From positions 1 through 29,574 of the forward strand of contig JALLAP010000015.1 in assembly GCA_036939355.1 (NCBI GenBank): a stretch of 29,574 nt of DNA, in the 5' to 3' direction. Made by a program: the position numbers and the translations under genes. Numbering within the stretch: the first letter of the stretch is position 1; each line of letters begins with the position of its first letter. This stretch comes from Thalassiosira profunda (Eukaryota; Bacillariophyta; Thalassiosirophyceae; Thalassiosirales; Thalassiosiraceae). The notes beneath the pieces were generated by a model. It was not told the DNA's origin. It worked only from the letters and a program-made list of their open reading frames with translations, and ran no database searches. This document shows, piece by piece, positions 1 to 8,601 of this stretch.

Positions 1-287
1 CATAACTCAACTAAAGGAGTGAAGACACAACATGGTCGACAGACCGAGGCAAAGGTAAAACCTTCTTCTCTTCAGTTAACATGAAATGAGTATACCCCTG
101 TGCAGAATGGCGTTCCCTACCAGCAGCTTTATCTTGTCAATCTTGTCAAAAATTCCCATCCTGCCTCTGAACTTTCCGTGCCCTTCCTCTTTCAACACAT
201 ATGACCGAACCCCCTGATACCGTGGATCTTGCGGCATCCCTCCAACACACTCTTGAGGGGCTAATAATCTTGCGGTGCTGGAGGTGC

Positions 288-1144
288 TTAGTAATCCTCG
301 GAGTAGTCCTCGGATCCCTCCTCGTAGTCGCGGGCGTCAGCAAGCTGCTGCTGAAACGCGCCCTCGAGAAAGCCCGAGGCGTCGTCCGAGTCGCAGCGGC
401 GCAGGCAGCTCCTCTCCGTGCTTCGAGTCTTGCAGCTGTTGCAGTCGTTGCAACGGCGGGGGTCGTCGCAGCGGTCACTGGAGGGAAGCAGAGAGAACGG
501 AATAGGGGCGAAGGTAAGTGGACGATCGAGCGACAGGCAGAAGATCGGCAGGCATATATCTATCGGCACTCACTAGCGCGCGCCGCGGCACGCCTCCATG
601 CACCGATCGTAGCTGCGGGAGCCCCTCGTGAAAGACTCGCGGCAGTCGTCGCACGAATCCCTGTTCCGCCAGTTGTTGTTCCCCTTGTCGCGGATCTGGT
701 CGCAGTTCCGGCGGCAGCGGGCCCTGTTGAAGTTGGGGTTGTTCTCGCCGCGCTCGTTGCACTCCCGCTTGCACTGGCCGGTGGAGCGGCCGAGGGTGAT
801 CATCTCCTGCATGAAGGTGGCCTCGTTCTGCGGTGGGGTCGAAGGGGTGCATGTGATGTGTGCAGTGATGTGTGCGAGTGGGTGTGTAAGTGGGTGGGTG
901 GGTATAAATAGACGAGGAGAGAACGAGCGCCCGTCGAACAGCCAACAATGTATCTCTAGCGATATCTAGATATGCTACTCACGGCGAGCTCGTCCCAGAG
1001 CGTCTTGAGGTCGGTCTCGACGGGGGGCGGGGCGTAGACGTACTTGACGACGGGCTCGACGGCGTCGGAGGGGCCGCGGAGCTCGTTGGCGGAGGCGACG
1101 GCGGCGACGGAGCCGAAGAGGGCGGCGAGGAGGGCGAGCTTCAT
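288..1144 (-). CDS. Cys-rich secreted protein, three exons
   Basis: Unrecognised family. I model exon 1 as 983-1144, exon 2 as 574-827 and exon 3 as 288-477 (minus strand). The introns run 828-982 (GTGAGT...CCGCAG) and 478-573 (GTGAGT...CTCCAG). Joining keeps the frame and gives about 201 residues; the second junction rebuilds a Tyr codon and skips the TAG that would otherwise end exon 2. The N-terminus MKLALLAALFGSVAAVASA is a clear signal peptide with cleavage likely after Ala-Ser-Ala, so the product probably enters the secretory pathway. The mature part has 14 Cys from about residue 73 onward, as repeated CxxxC (CKREC, CRRNC, CMEAC, CLRRC) and CxxC (CDDC, CNDC, CNSC) pairs, then an acidic Tyr-rich tail (EGSEDYSEDY). 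An even Cys count suggests disulfides. The first 23 codons and the promoter are duplicated at 18787-18856. Without the second splice the protein would end at residue 138. Confidence 0.75.
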
Positions 1145-1575
1145 GATGAGGGCGTCGATATCGGTGTGCGGCCGGGAGAGGATCCAGATTTATGGCATGC
1201 ATGCAGGGCGATCTCGATGCAACAGTGTTTGTATCTTTCTGAAGGGGACACGCGTTTGCCTCTGGTGAGCTCGATCCGTTGCAAATCGACACGCGTTCGG
1301 CCTCCCATGAAGACGCGGCCGTGGTGCCGACAAGAGAGGAGCGGGCGAGAGGGTGGGGGAAAGAGTCGGAAAGCAACACGCGTCCCGCCTCGCGGTGCTT
1401 ACCTACCTACGGTACGTAATACTAAGATGAATCAAGACTCTAGGTAGACCGCTTACTAAACTAGGACCCCCCCCCCCCACCACGCATACATGGCATGCTC
1501 TCCCGCCCGCGGCGGCCACAGCCAGCTGGTTGCAATTGACGTCCGTGGCGCTCACCTCGTGCGGTCCTAAATATT
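1145..1575. promoter_or_regulatory. Divergent promoter region, Cys-rich gene / dioxygenase
   Basis: 431 bp lie between two divergently read genes. I see three ACGCGT hexamers (1250-1255, 1291-1296, 1378-1383). The last is inside GAAAGCAACACGCGTC (1369-1384), one mismatch from a 16-mer found upstream of three ankyrin genes. There is a run of 12 C at 1467-1478. A CAATTGACGTC segment with a bZIP-like TGACGT core sits about 35-45 bp before the dioxygenase start. Much of the region is conserved at 18857-19264, although the second copy lacks the C-run and the last ACGCGT. Confidence 0.5.
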
Positions 1576-2513
1576 ATGGGCGCCCGTCGGCGGCGGCGGC
1601 CAATGGTCCTTCCCCTGCTGCTGGTGATTGACCGAGCCGCGGCGATGGTCGCGCCAGTTCGCCCCGACGCGACGCCCATCAATTATTGGGAAGAGCACGC
1701 GCTGCGGCGGAACTACGAGCGGGCTGGGGGCATCCTGTACAAGCAATCGGCGCTGTCTCCCGACGAATTTGCGAGCGTCGCGGACGAATGGCAGTCGATG
1801 GAGGCGGGGCTGAGGGACGAGACGGAATCGTCGTTCGCCTCCAGGAGAAGAGGTGCACGGATTGCGGAGTCTTCGCGAATGTATGACCTGCTGGGTGGCA
1901 GAGAGGGGAGTCTTTGTCGGCTGGTGAATTGCCTGGAAGGAGAGGGAGATGGGCTGGGGAATATGATTTTGGCCAGAGAGGTTCCAATTGAGGTATGTGC
2001 ACGTGATTGTCCGTATCTTCCATTTGCACATTCTCTTCAATTGAATGCAATTGCACTCGATAGGTGCGGGTGTACGAAAGGGCCGGGGCCGGAATGGAAT
2101 GGCACATCGACGACGTTCTATATGAGCCACCGCAAGTAGAAGTCATCCTGACGCTGGACAACACCTCGGACTGCAACACGATGTGGCGGCCGCACGATAT
2201 GCCTCTGCTTTCGAATGGCAAGGAATTACAATCTCCAACGAAAAGCAAAGGTGCGGGGCCGAAGTACGACGTGCTGTCCGTGCAGACCACCCCCAACTCG
2301 GCGTTGATCCTCAAAGCCGGCGGCGTGGAACATAAGGTGACGCCGTTGACTTCGGGGACGCGGACGATACTGAAAATGGCCTTTGTGAGGGAGGGCGCGG
2401 CGATGCTCGAGGGCATGGAGGGCCACGCGAGCCACCACAGTGGGAATACGAAATCGCAGAGAGGGAAGAAGGAGAAGGGGTCGGCAACGGGTCGGCGGAG
2501 GAAGAAGCGATGA
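1576..2513 (+). CDS. 2-oxoglutarate/Fe(II)-dependent dioxygenase, prolyl 4-hydroxylase-like (copy 1)
   Basis: Two exons, 1576-1992 and 2064-2513, flank a 71 bp GTATGT...GATAG intron. The spliced product has 288 residues. The C-terminal half has the double-stranded beta-helix iron ligands: His153 and Asp155 in MEWHIDD, and His229 in GGVEHKVTP. Arg239 (SGTRTILK), ten residues after the distal His, would bind the 2-oxoglutarate carboxylate. This matches the P4H-type 2OG-Fe(II) superfamily, which hydroxylates protein or small-molecule substrates; the substrate is unknown. The N-terminus has an Arg cluster, a hydrophobic stretch and an Ala-rich AAAMVAP junction that could be a secretory or plastid leader (weak). 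The tail is strongly basic (ATGRRRKKR), unusual for an ER hydroxylase and possibly a nuclear signal. It is convergent with the UPF0301 gene, 37 bp apart. A near-identical copy with the same intron lies at 19265-20199. Confidence 0.85.
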
Positions 2514-2550
2514 GCCAGCTCTAGTCTATGCGCAGTCTTTTCCGCGCAAG

Positions 2551-4773
2551 CTATTGCTCCAGTCGTTGGTCATCTCGCACCTCGACCAATGTGCCAAGCG
2601 GGTCCTCGAGGAGATTAACGCCGACCCACGCCTTGAGGGCCGCCTCGGAAAGCCGCGTCCTGGCATCTTTGTCATCCGGTACCGTCAATTCAGCATTTGC
2701 TTCACTGTTCCAAAAGGCTTGCCAAGCATCAATCGCAGCGGCGATGTTTCCACTCAGCGTATCCTTCGAAAGAACCGTCTGCCTCTTGCTGAGAATGTCC
2801 CAAGCCCCATTCGATGCCTCATCACCGCCTATCCGGTTCCCCGCTCGAACGATCTCGAACGAACCGATTGCGTCCACCTGCTCCCTCAGACCGCCGCCGC
2901 ACGCGCCCACACCGGCGCCCTTCTCCCAAATGCACACGCCTGCAAAGATCATGACATCCTCCGCTCGGAGCGATCCGGACAGGAGGGCCCTGAGGGCGTC
3001 GTCTTCTTTTATGAGCCTGAGGTTGGAGGTTCCCAATCGAGTGCCCCCATTTGGACGTTGCCACCCGAGGCGAGCATCTCGATGTATCCATAAAAACGAC
3101 GAATCGTCATCATCCTCATCCAAGCCCAAGCTGTCGCCGATTTCATCGAACACAATGTCCTCGAAAGAGACGGCACCACTCTGATAGTCCAGGAAGCCTT
3201 CGTACACTTCGTCGTCTTCTTTCTCGTCTTCTCCGTCGTCCTCCCAAGTCTCTTTGTAGCTCCCGTCTCGCCACGACGGGACGTCGATGGGCCCACCGTA
3301 TCGCAGGGGCAGCGGGTCCTCGCCCTCGCGACACTCGACGGCCGCCGCCATCGGATGATTGAGCACGATTCCAACTGTAGCGTCGGACGTGTCCTCGATC
3401 ACCAAGACCAAGGATCGTATAAACTCGGCCTCGTAGAGCAGCACATCGCTCGTGGGAGGCGACGTGGCACGGACGATGGTTCCGGGCCCGAGAGCCTTCG
3501 AGCCATCCTCCAGCTTTGTGTGCAACAGTGGGTCGGTTCGGTCGACGGTCAACTTTTCCTCGGCCCAGACGCGCAGCATGCGGTCGTAAAACGCGAGCTG
3601 TCCCGACGGCAGCCGCTCTGTTGCTTTGCTCTCAGAAACGTCAATCTTCTGCAAAAAGCGCCTCCACATGCCCGTGCCTGTCTGCAGCAGTCCCTCGGCA
3701 ACTTCGGTACCCTTCCCACCCTCTCGTTCAATTATCGCCTCAGATTGTTCTCGTTGCAATTGAAGCTCGTCCCAGATCGACCTTCCATCGACAGAAAGGG
3801 CCCGCCACTCCCTCCGCTCCGGTCCCATCTCTCGCTCCAATTGTGACGGCCTCCATTTGCAGAAACCGGCATACGTCAGAAAATCCTCCGTTCGATACTT
3901 TGTCGGATGCTCGCGGCAAAGACGCTGCGCCTCGTCCAACGTGGTGCAGCCGAGGTGGCCCACGAGCTTTGTGGATGCCGATCTCACATCAGGATCCCCG
4001 AATCCGAGATGGTGGAGGCACGCGAATTCCGTGCCCGCCGCGGAGTCGAGGCCGAGGAGGTCCCCGCCCCGGTGAATCCTCCAGCCATTCCCGTCCCCCG
4101 ACGCCGCTATCTGCCCCCTTCCTTCCTCTCCAGTTGTGCCGTCAACATCGCCCGGCAGCAACCCGTCCGTGCAGCGATTGAGCATGATACCGCGGTAGCT
4201 CCACCGTCCCCGCCTGTCGCCCATTGCCAACTGCTCCTCCGGCACTTCGTTTTCTGCCTCCCCGCTAACGACATTGTCGCTCACTTCCGTGATGATAACG
4301 ACGGAGCGATGCCAGTACTGCTGGTCCAACGCCTGGCACAGATCGGTGGTGGGAATGGAGAGCAGGACGGATCCCACCTCGACCAACGGCGTGGTTTCGT
4401 GGGCGTAGCCATCATTGCAATTTGGTCTCGCATCAGCATCATCGTTTTGCAACGCGGCATCGTCGCGACTCCCTGCGTCGCCGAGGGAGGGAAGGCCGTC
4501 CCGGACCAGTTTGGCGCGGAACGCCCTCCATTCCGACTCATCGTCGTCGTCGATGTTCGCGAGTTGCAATCTGGTCCAGGGCGATGTATGATGGGTGCGC
4601 GGCCGCTGATGGGTGGATGCCACGCGATGCACATCACGTGAGCCTCTGCCGCTGCTCGCGATTTGCCTCCCAACGGCGGCCGGGAGGGGAGGCGGAGGTC
4701 CGAAGGCGCAGCCCGTTGGGAACAGGAGGAGGGCGGCTAGCGACGGCAGGAGGAGGAGGTGCGACGACGCCAT
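2551..4773 (-). CDS. Two-domain YqgE/AlgH (UPF0301, DUF179) protein, probably plastid-targeted
   Basis: Single-exon frame of 740 residues. Residues 1-23 are a signal peptide (MASSHLLLLPSLAALLL) ending in Cys-Ala-Phe-Gly-Pro. This resembles the Ala-Phe junction of diatom plastid presequences and is followed by a Pro/Ser/Arg-rich, transit-like stretch, so stroma is the likely site. Two UPF0301-like regions follow. Domain 1, about 133-320, has VEVGSVLLSIP, HRSVVIITE and YRGIMLNR. Domain 2, about 428-650, has LGPGTIVRATSP, FIRSLVLVIED, TVGIVLNHP and LRYGGPIDVP. Single-domain bacterial relatives are about 180-190 residues and plant plastid forms are larger; a double-domain form is less usual. Biochemical role is not established. 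Acidic linkers (DDDDE, DDGEDEKEDDE) interrupt the domains. The copy at 20342-22570 is interrupted by a stop at the codon matching Trp571 here. Confidence 0.85.
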   Translation of the reverse strand: MASSHLLLLPSLAALLLFPTGCAFGPPPPLPAAVGRQIASSGRGSRDVHRVASTHQRPRTHHTSPWTRLQLANIDDDDESEWRAFRAKLVRDGLPSLGDAGSRDDAALQNDDADARPNCNDGYAHETTPLVEVGSVLLSIPTTDLCQALDQQYWHRSVVIITEVSDNVVSGEAENEVPEEQLAMGDRRGRWSYRGIMLNRCTDGLLPGDVDGTTGEEGRGQIAASGDGNGWRIHRGGDLLGLDSAAGTEFACLHHLGFGDPDVRSASTKLVGHLGCTTLDEAQRLCREHPTKYRTEDFLTYAGFCKWRPSQLEREMGPERREWRALSVDGRSIWDELQLQREQSEAIIEREGGKGTEVAEGLLQTGTGMWRRFLQKIDVSESKATERLPSGQLAFYDRMLRVWAEEKLTVDRTDPLLHTKLEDGSKALGPGTIVRATSPPTSDVLLYEAEFIRSLVLVIEDTSDATVGIVLNHPMAAAVECREGEDPLPLRYGGPIDVPSWRDGSYKETWEDDGEDEKEDDEVYEGFLDYQSGAVSFEDIVFDEIGDSLGLDEDDDDSSFLWIHRDARLGWQRPNGGTRLGTSNLRLIKEDDALRALLSGSLRAEDVMIFAGVCIWEKGAGVGACGGGLREQVDAIGSFEIVRAGNRIGGDEASNGAWDILSKRQTVLSKDTLSGNIAAAIDAWQAFWNSEANAELTVPDDKDARTRLSEAALKAWVGVNLLEDPLGTLVEVRDDQRLEQ

Positions 4774-4967
4774 GTTCAGAGCATACTAAAGTGGCAGTGG
4801 CGGGCGGCGCTCTCGGGCGGCAAAAATGTGAGGTAAAGACGGATCGACATACGCGCGGACAAAGTTGTTGCGTTAGAAATGGCAGAAGAGCAGGGCAGGC
4901 AGTACAGGGCACCCACAAACTCTTTATCAATCAATGCTCCCTCGATAACCCATTGTGCGTTCTTCGA
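4774..4967. promoter_or_regulatory. UPF0301 promoter and ankyrin A 3' region
   Basis: 194 bp between the UPF0301 start and the ankyrin A stop, both on the minus strand. GACGGATCGACATACG at 4838-4853 recurs at 22856-22871, and with one change at 6626-6641 and 26602-26617. The part nearest the ankyrin stop is conserved at about 22925-23004. Confidence 0.4.
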
Positions 4968-6391
4968 TCAATGCATCACGGTCTCCGGGTGGGCGAGCAG
5001 CAAGCGCCATACCGCCTCGACGTATTCCAAGCTGTCGTGGTCGACCCCGACGGACTCCCACAGCAAATAAATGGGAAGCTTGCTGTCGCTGTTTGGCTCC
5101 CCCACCGGAACGCCTCTCTCCAGGAGGTACTTCACCACGCCGAGATTGCCTCCACCGCATGCGTAGTGGAGAGTGGAATTCCTCTGCCAATCGAGCGTGT
5201 GCGAATGGTTGTCCGAAAGCCCCAGCAGGTACTGCACAACCTCCACCGTGCTGAACTCGCAGGCGATGTGCAGCGGAAACGCCAAATTGTGGCCAGCCAC
5301 TCGCAGGGCAGAGGGATTCCCCTTGACCAGCAGTTTGATGGCGCCCAGGGGCGCGTTCTTCCGGAGGGCACGATGGAGGGGCAACCATCCATTCTCATCT
5401 GGCGTAGCCATTTCCGTGATATCTTTAGCCTGGCGGGCGTAGGCGAGTTGTGCGTTCAAGAATGCACGCAATTCCGGCGCTCTTACAATCTCAACTGGTG
5501 CTCTCCCACCTCTGCCTCCACATCGGATATTGATTGCTTCCGGATACGCATCAAACAGAAGGCGGACCGACTCGAGGCAATCTATCTCACATGCCAAATG
5601 CAATGGCAAGCTCGGCCCTCGGATGTCTTCCTTCGAAGCGCATTCAGGGTCCTTCGCCAGTAGATAACGAACGATGCCAGCTTTGTGTTGCCCTTTGGAG
5701 CTTGTCGAGTAGTGGATTGGGAGGTCGCCATTTCTATCCCTTGCATCAATGCTCTCAGGATAAAGCTCGATCATGTGCTTGGCAGTCTCAATATCTCCTC
5801 CATAGCACGCAGCGTGGATTGGCAGAAATCCACCGCTTTCGGCCTTCAACGATTCTGGGTAGGCATCAATGAGCTTTTTGCAGAACTGATGAGATCGGCC
5901 CTTCCAGCTAGCAAGATGAATCGACAAATTGCCGTCGCCAACCTCTACAGTCACTGAACCAGGAGCCACGGCGAGTAGTAGATCCAGGATGGCCCCTGAA
6001 GAGCTGCTACAACAAAGATTGTGCAAAGGCAGATTCCCCGCGTTGTCTTGCTGGTTGACCGACTCGGGCCAGCGATCGAGAAGCAGCTGAACTATCCTCG
6101 GATCTGGGTTCTTATTTGCACATGCCGCGTGAAGGGACGAGCTCGTAAAGCTATTGGTCGATCAGCCGCATCAGGGAACGCATCGAGAAGACACTCGAAC
6201 ATCTCCAACGTCAACCTCTCGTTTCGGCAAGCCCAGTGAAATAAACTCGAAGGGGCGTCGGGCGGAATGCCCTCAATTCTCTCCTGCAGCCCCTCCAGCG
6301 ACAGCATATCGCCGCTGCAATATCGCGTCAGCTCTTCTACGCGGTGTTCGATGCTCCGCTGCTCGCCGCCCTGAACTCCGTGGTCACTCAT
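4968..6391 (-). pseudogene. Ankyrin-repeat gene A, one-base frameshift
   Basis: Member of the local ankyrin family. Translation starts at MSDHGVQGG (6391), the same start as gene G, and reads the N-terminal module (LSLEGLQERIEGIPPDA) and the first repeat as far as LLDAFPDAA. It then leaves frame and stops at 6092. The remaining repeats continue in another frame from ACANKNPDPRIVQLLLD to the end at 4968. Comparison with relatives places the loss of one base next to 6163-6164: GCTGATCGACC here against GCTCGATCG-type sequence elsewhere. If it is a sequencing error, the protein would be about 475 residues with roughly 11 repeats and the family C-terminus (LLLAHPETVMH). If real, it is a recent pseudogene, because the downstream frame is otherwise clean over more than 1 kb. 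Closest relative by position and N-terminus is gene G. Confidence 0.8.
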
Positions 6392-6948
6392 CTTCGCGGT
6401 AGAACCGCAACGGCGAGCGGGCGCTCACAAGATTATATGTCCACGCGAGAGTTGTCGATGTCAAGCCAACAAGAGCGCACGCGCCCTCGCGATAATTCAA
6501 TCCCGGCCCCAGCCGCAAAATAGCGCGGAAGGGGAGGCGCCGCCGAGTCAAAAGACGCTGCCGCCACGGCCGTGGGGAGGAGGCACCAGAGGGCGGGGGC
6601 GGGGGGGAAGGGAGGAGTGAAGACGGACGGATCGACGTACAATAACAATACCGCACGAAGAAAGTCCTCCGGCAATCCGCGTTGCGCGGCGGATTGAATG
6701 GCTCGTAGCCCCCTCCCGACGCGTCCCTCTCGCACAGCAACCGCCATGCACCCACCCCTGTCATTGTTCATTGCAGCGCTGACCCTCGACAGCGGCGACC
6801 GGGGACTGCGCGGGAAGGAATATGCCCCAGTCCAAGATACCTCAGCGCCAGCGCCCCGCAGCATGCAACTGCCAGCGACAAGCAAACCACTACACATCCA
6901 TCATGCTCGAGGCCGGCCGGCGCAAACGAGGTGATTGGGCGCGTCGTC
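6392..6948. promoter_or_regulatory. Intergenic region upstream of ankyrin A
   Basis: 557 bp between ankyrin A (minus) and the coiled-coil relic (plus). It holds a G-rich tract at 6591-6615 with four runs of at least three G, GACGGATCGACGTACA at 6626-6641, and ACGCGT at 6719-6724 inside GACGCGTCCCTCTCGCACAG. The last two recur upstream of gene G. Several short overlapping frames are present; none has a recognisable motif. Confidence 0.4.
6591..6615 (+). other. Potential G-quadruplex
   Basis: G-runs of 3, 5, 7 and 3 are separated by one or two bases, about 200 bp upstream of the ankyrin A start. The duplicate upstream of gene G is less regular. Sequence potential only. Confidence 0.4.
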
Positions 6949-7359
6949 TGGAAGAGGAGTCGTCCACCTGAGCAAAAAGTACGGCGTCCCGAGCGAGCGT
7001 GCGCGGGCCGGTGTCGGCAATCGCAGTGCGACGAGGATTCCGGCCGGGCAATGCACTTCTGTGCAGAGTGCCTGTGGGACGAGTCGCGGACGTGCCAGAA
7101 GCAGGCGGGGTGTTTGATGTACAAGGGGAAATATTCCGCGAGGACGGCGATTCTGTCGGCGATGAAGAACGAGAATTGCTACAAGAAGCTGGGTGTGGAA
7201 CGAAGAAAGGACAATAGATATCCTCTGTGCTGCACTTTCCTCTCAATTGTGCAGTCTTACACAGTGCCAATCGATTCTGTCGGCGATGAAGAACGAGACG
7301 CTACAAGAAGCTCGTTGTGGAACGACGGGAATGGCTGCGAGATGGAACAAGCCACTTGA
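6949..7359 (+). pseudogene. Relic of the coiled-coil/Cys-rich gene family, 3' part
   Basis: Matches the C-terminal part of the gene at 12686-14452 in shifting frames. LSKKYGVPSERARAG corresponds to LSGKHNVSPVRAMAR, and HFCAECLWDESRTCQKQ followed by SARTAILSAMKNENCYKK corresponds to HFCPDCKWDGSRTCQQR and PARRAILSAMQREGCYRR. The frame changes between the two blocks. The coiled-coil, linker and membrane segments are missing, and there is no start codon in the matching context. A 55 bp stretch encoding the ILSAMKNE end is repeated 124 bp further on. The relic sits head-to-head with ankyrin A, as the intact gene does with ankyrin C. A shorter spliced gene is possible but I see no consistent exon structure. 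Confidence 0.7.
7148..7325. repeat. Short direct repeat inside the relic
   Basis: Units at 7148-7203 and 7272-7325 both begin CGATTCTGTCGGCGATGAAG and end TGTGGAACGA, with a few differences between. They derive from the coding end of the coiled-coil/Cys relic. Confidence 0.8.
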
Positions 7360-7530
7360 GTGCAAAAGGCAAGTGTGCCTTTGATGATCTGGGAAAGTTC
7401 TCGGCCGGAATCTCGGCGAGGAGACAAGGGCGATTTGGGAGGGCTCCGTATGCGACGCGTGGAGACTAGTGGGTCGAGGAAGACACAGTGTAAACAAGCT
7501 GTGTAATAAGAGTGCACTGTCTTTCACAGG

Positions 7531-7565
7531 ACCAACGCGATCGCCCAAGCAAATCATAAGCTTGA
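7531..7565. promoter_or_regulatory. Shared 3' element of ankyrin B
   Basis: ACGCGATCGCCCAAGCAA followed by ATCATAAGCTT lies 20 bp past the ankyrin B stop. Close matches sit 68 bp past the ankyrin C stop (10474-10512) and 19 bp past the ankyrin H stop (27501-27537). It is probably in the 3' untranslated region; a role in 3'-end formation is a guess. Confidence 0.45.
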
Positions 7566-7584
7566 CGCATCATGCGTTCCTCGA

Positions 7585-8601
7585 TCAATGCATCACGGTC
7601 TCCGGATGGGCGAGAAGCAAGCGCCGTACCGCCTCCACATACCCCACGCTGTCACGGTCGACACGATCAGACTCCCACAACAAGTGTATCGGAAGCTTGC
7701 CACTGGTGTTTGGCTCCGAGACCGACGGCACGCCTCTCTCCAGGAGGCATTTCACAGCGCCAAGGTTCCCTCCACGACATGCATAGTGGAGGGTGGAATC
7801 CTTCTTGGCATCACAATGTACACGAAAGTGGCTCTCATAGTGGTCTAGAAGGAGCTGAACCACACCAACGGTACTGAACTCGCACGCAATGTGAAGCGGA
7901 AACGCCAAATTGCTATCGGCCACTCGCAGGGAAGACGGGTTTCCCGCGATCAGCAGTTTGATGGCGCCCAGGGAGGCATTGTTCCGCAGAGCACGATGGA
8001 GCGGGAGCCATCCATTTTCATCTGGCGTGGTCATTGCCTGAGTATCTTCAGCCTGGCGGTCGTAAGCAATTTGCGCTTCCAAGAATTCACGCACTCTCGA
8101 CCATCGTTCTCTTGCCACTTCAATTGGAGTTCTCCCACGCTCATCTCGGATATTGACAGCCTGCGGGTACGCATCAAAGAGGAGACGCACCGAATCAAGG
8201 CATTCCCTTCCACTGTGACACGCCATATGCAATGGCAAGGACCGGCTTCTTTCTGTCTTCGACGCACAATCAGAGTCCTTCTCCAAAAGGCATTTGATGA
8301 TGTCAGCTTTGTGTTGCCCGTCAGAGAGTGCCGCGCAGTGGATTGGGAGGGCGCCACGCACAGTCAATCGAACCGCGTCTGGGAACGCATCAATAAGATA
8401 CTCGACGATCTCCAACGTCACTCTCTTGCTGTAGCAAGCCCAGTGAAAGAAGTCCGAATCTTCCACGGCGTCGGCCGGGATGCCCGCAATTTTCTCCTGC
8501 AGCCCCTCCAGCGAGAGCTCGCCGCCAAGGCAGTATTGTTCCAACTGCTGCACGCGGCGTGCGATCGGCTGCTCGCCGCCCGGCACCTCTCGCTCGTTCA
8601 T
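7585..8601 (-). CDS. Ankyrin-repeat protein B, short form
   Basis: 338 residues from MNEREVPGGE at 8601. The frame is open upstream to 8826, but every relative starts at the equivalent Met and the upstream sequence is promoter-like and shared between genes. The N-terminal module reads IARRVQQLEQYC and LSLEGLQEKIAGIPADAV. The first repeat (FFHWACYSKRVTLEIVEYL) then jumps from FPDAVRLTV straight into a GALPIHCAALSDGQHKADII repeat, which in full-length relatives is the sixth. An in-frame loss of about five repeats therefore seems likely. The C-terminal half is complete: PDENGWLPLHRAL, AFPLHIACEFSTV, STLHYACRGGNLG, KLPIHLLWESDRVDRDS. Ankyrin repeats bind proteins; partner and location are unknown. 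There is no signal peptide, membrane segment or catalytic domain. Positional counterpart of gene H. Confidence 0.85.
   Translation of the reverse strand: MNEREVPGGEQPIARRVQQLEQYCLGGELSLEGLQEKIAGIPADAVEDSDFFHWACYSKRVTLEIVEYLIDAFPDAVRLTVRGALPIHCAALSDGQHKADIIKCLLEKDSDCASKTERSRSLPLHMACHSGRECLDSVRLLFDAYPQAVNIRDERGRTPIEVARERWSRVREFLEAQIAYDRQAEDTQAMTTPDENGWLPLHRALRNNASLGAIKLLIAGNPSSLRVADSNLAFPLHIACEFSTVGVVQLLLDHYESHFRVHCDAKKDSTLHYACRGGNLGAVKCLLERGVPSVSEPNTSGKLPIHLLWESDRVDRDSVGYVEAVRRLLLAHPETVMH

Noticed and set aside
902..911. TATAAATA sequence on the plus strand
   Set aside because: Lies inside intron 1 of the Cys-rich gene, with no plus-strand gene shortly downstream.
201..911. 236-residue plus-strand frame rich in Ala/Val
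   Set aside because: Antisense to exons 2 and 3 of the Cys-rich gene, whose splice sites and Cys pattern are more convincing.
4422..5663. 413-residue open frame on the plus strand
   Set aside because: Overlaps the UPF0301 and ankyrin A genes in antisense; no recognisable domain.
7538..7545. GCGATCGC as a cyanobacterial HIP1-like site
   Set aside because: Single occurrence of a palindrome in a eukaryotic 3' region; better explained by the shared ankyrin 3' element.
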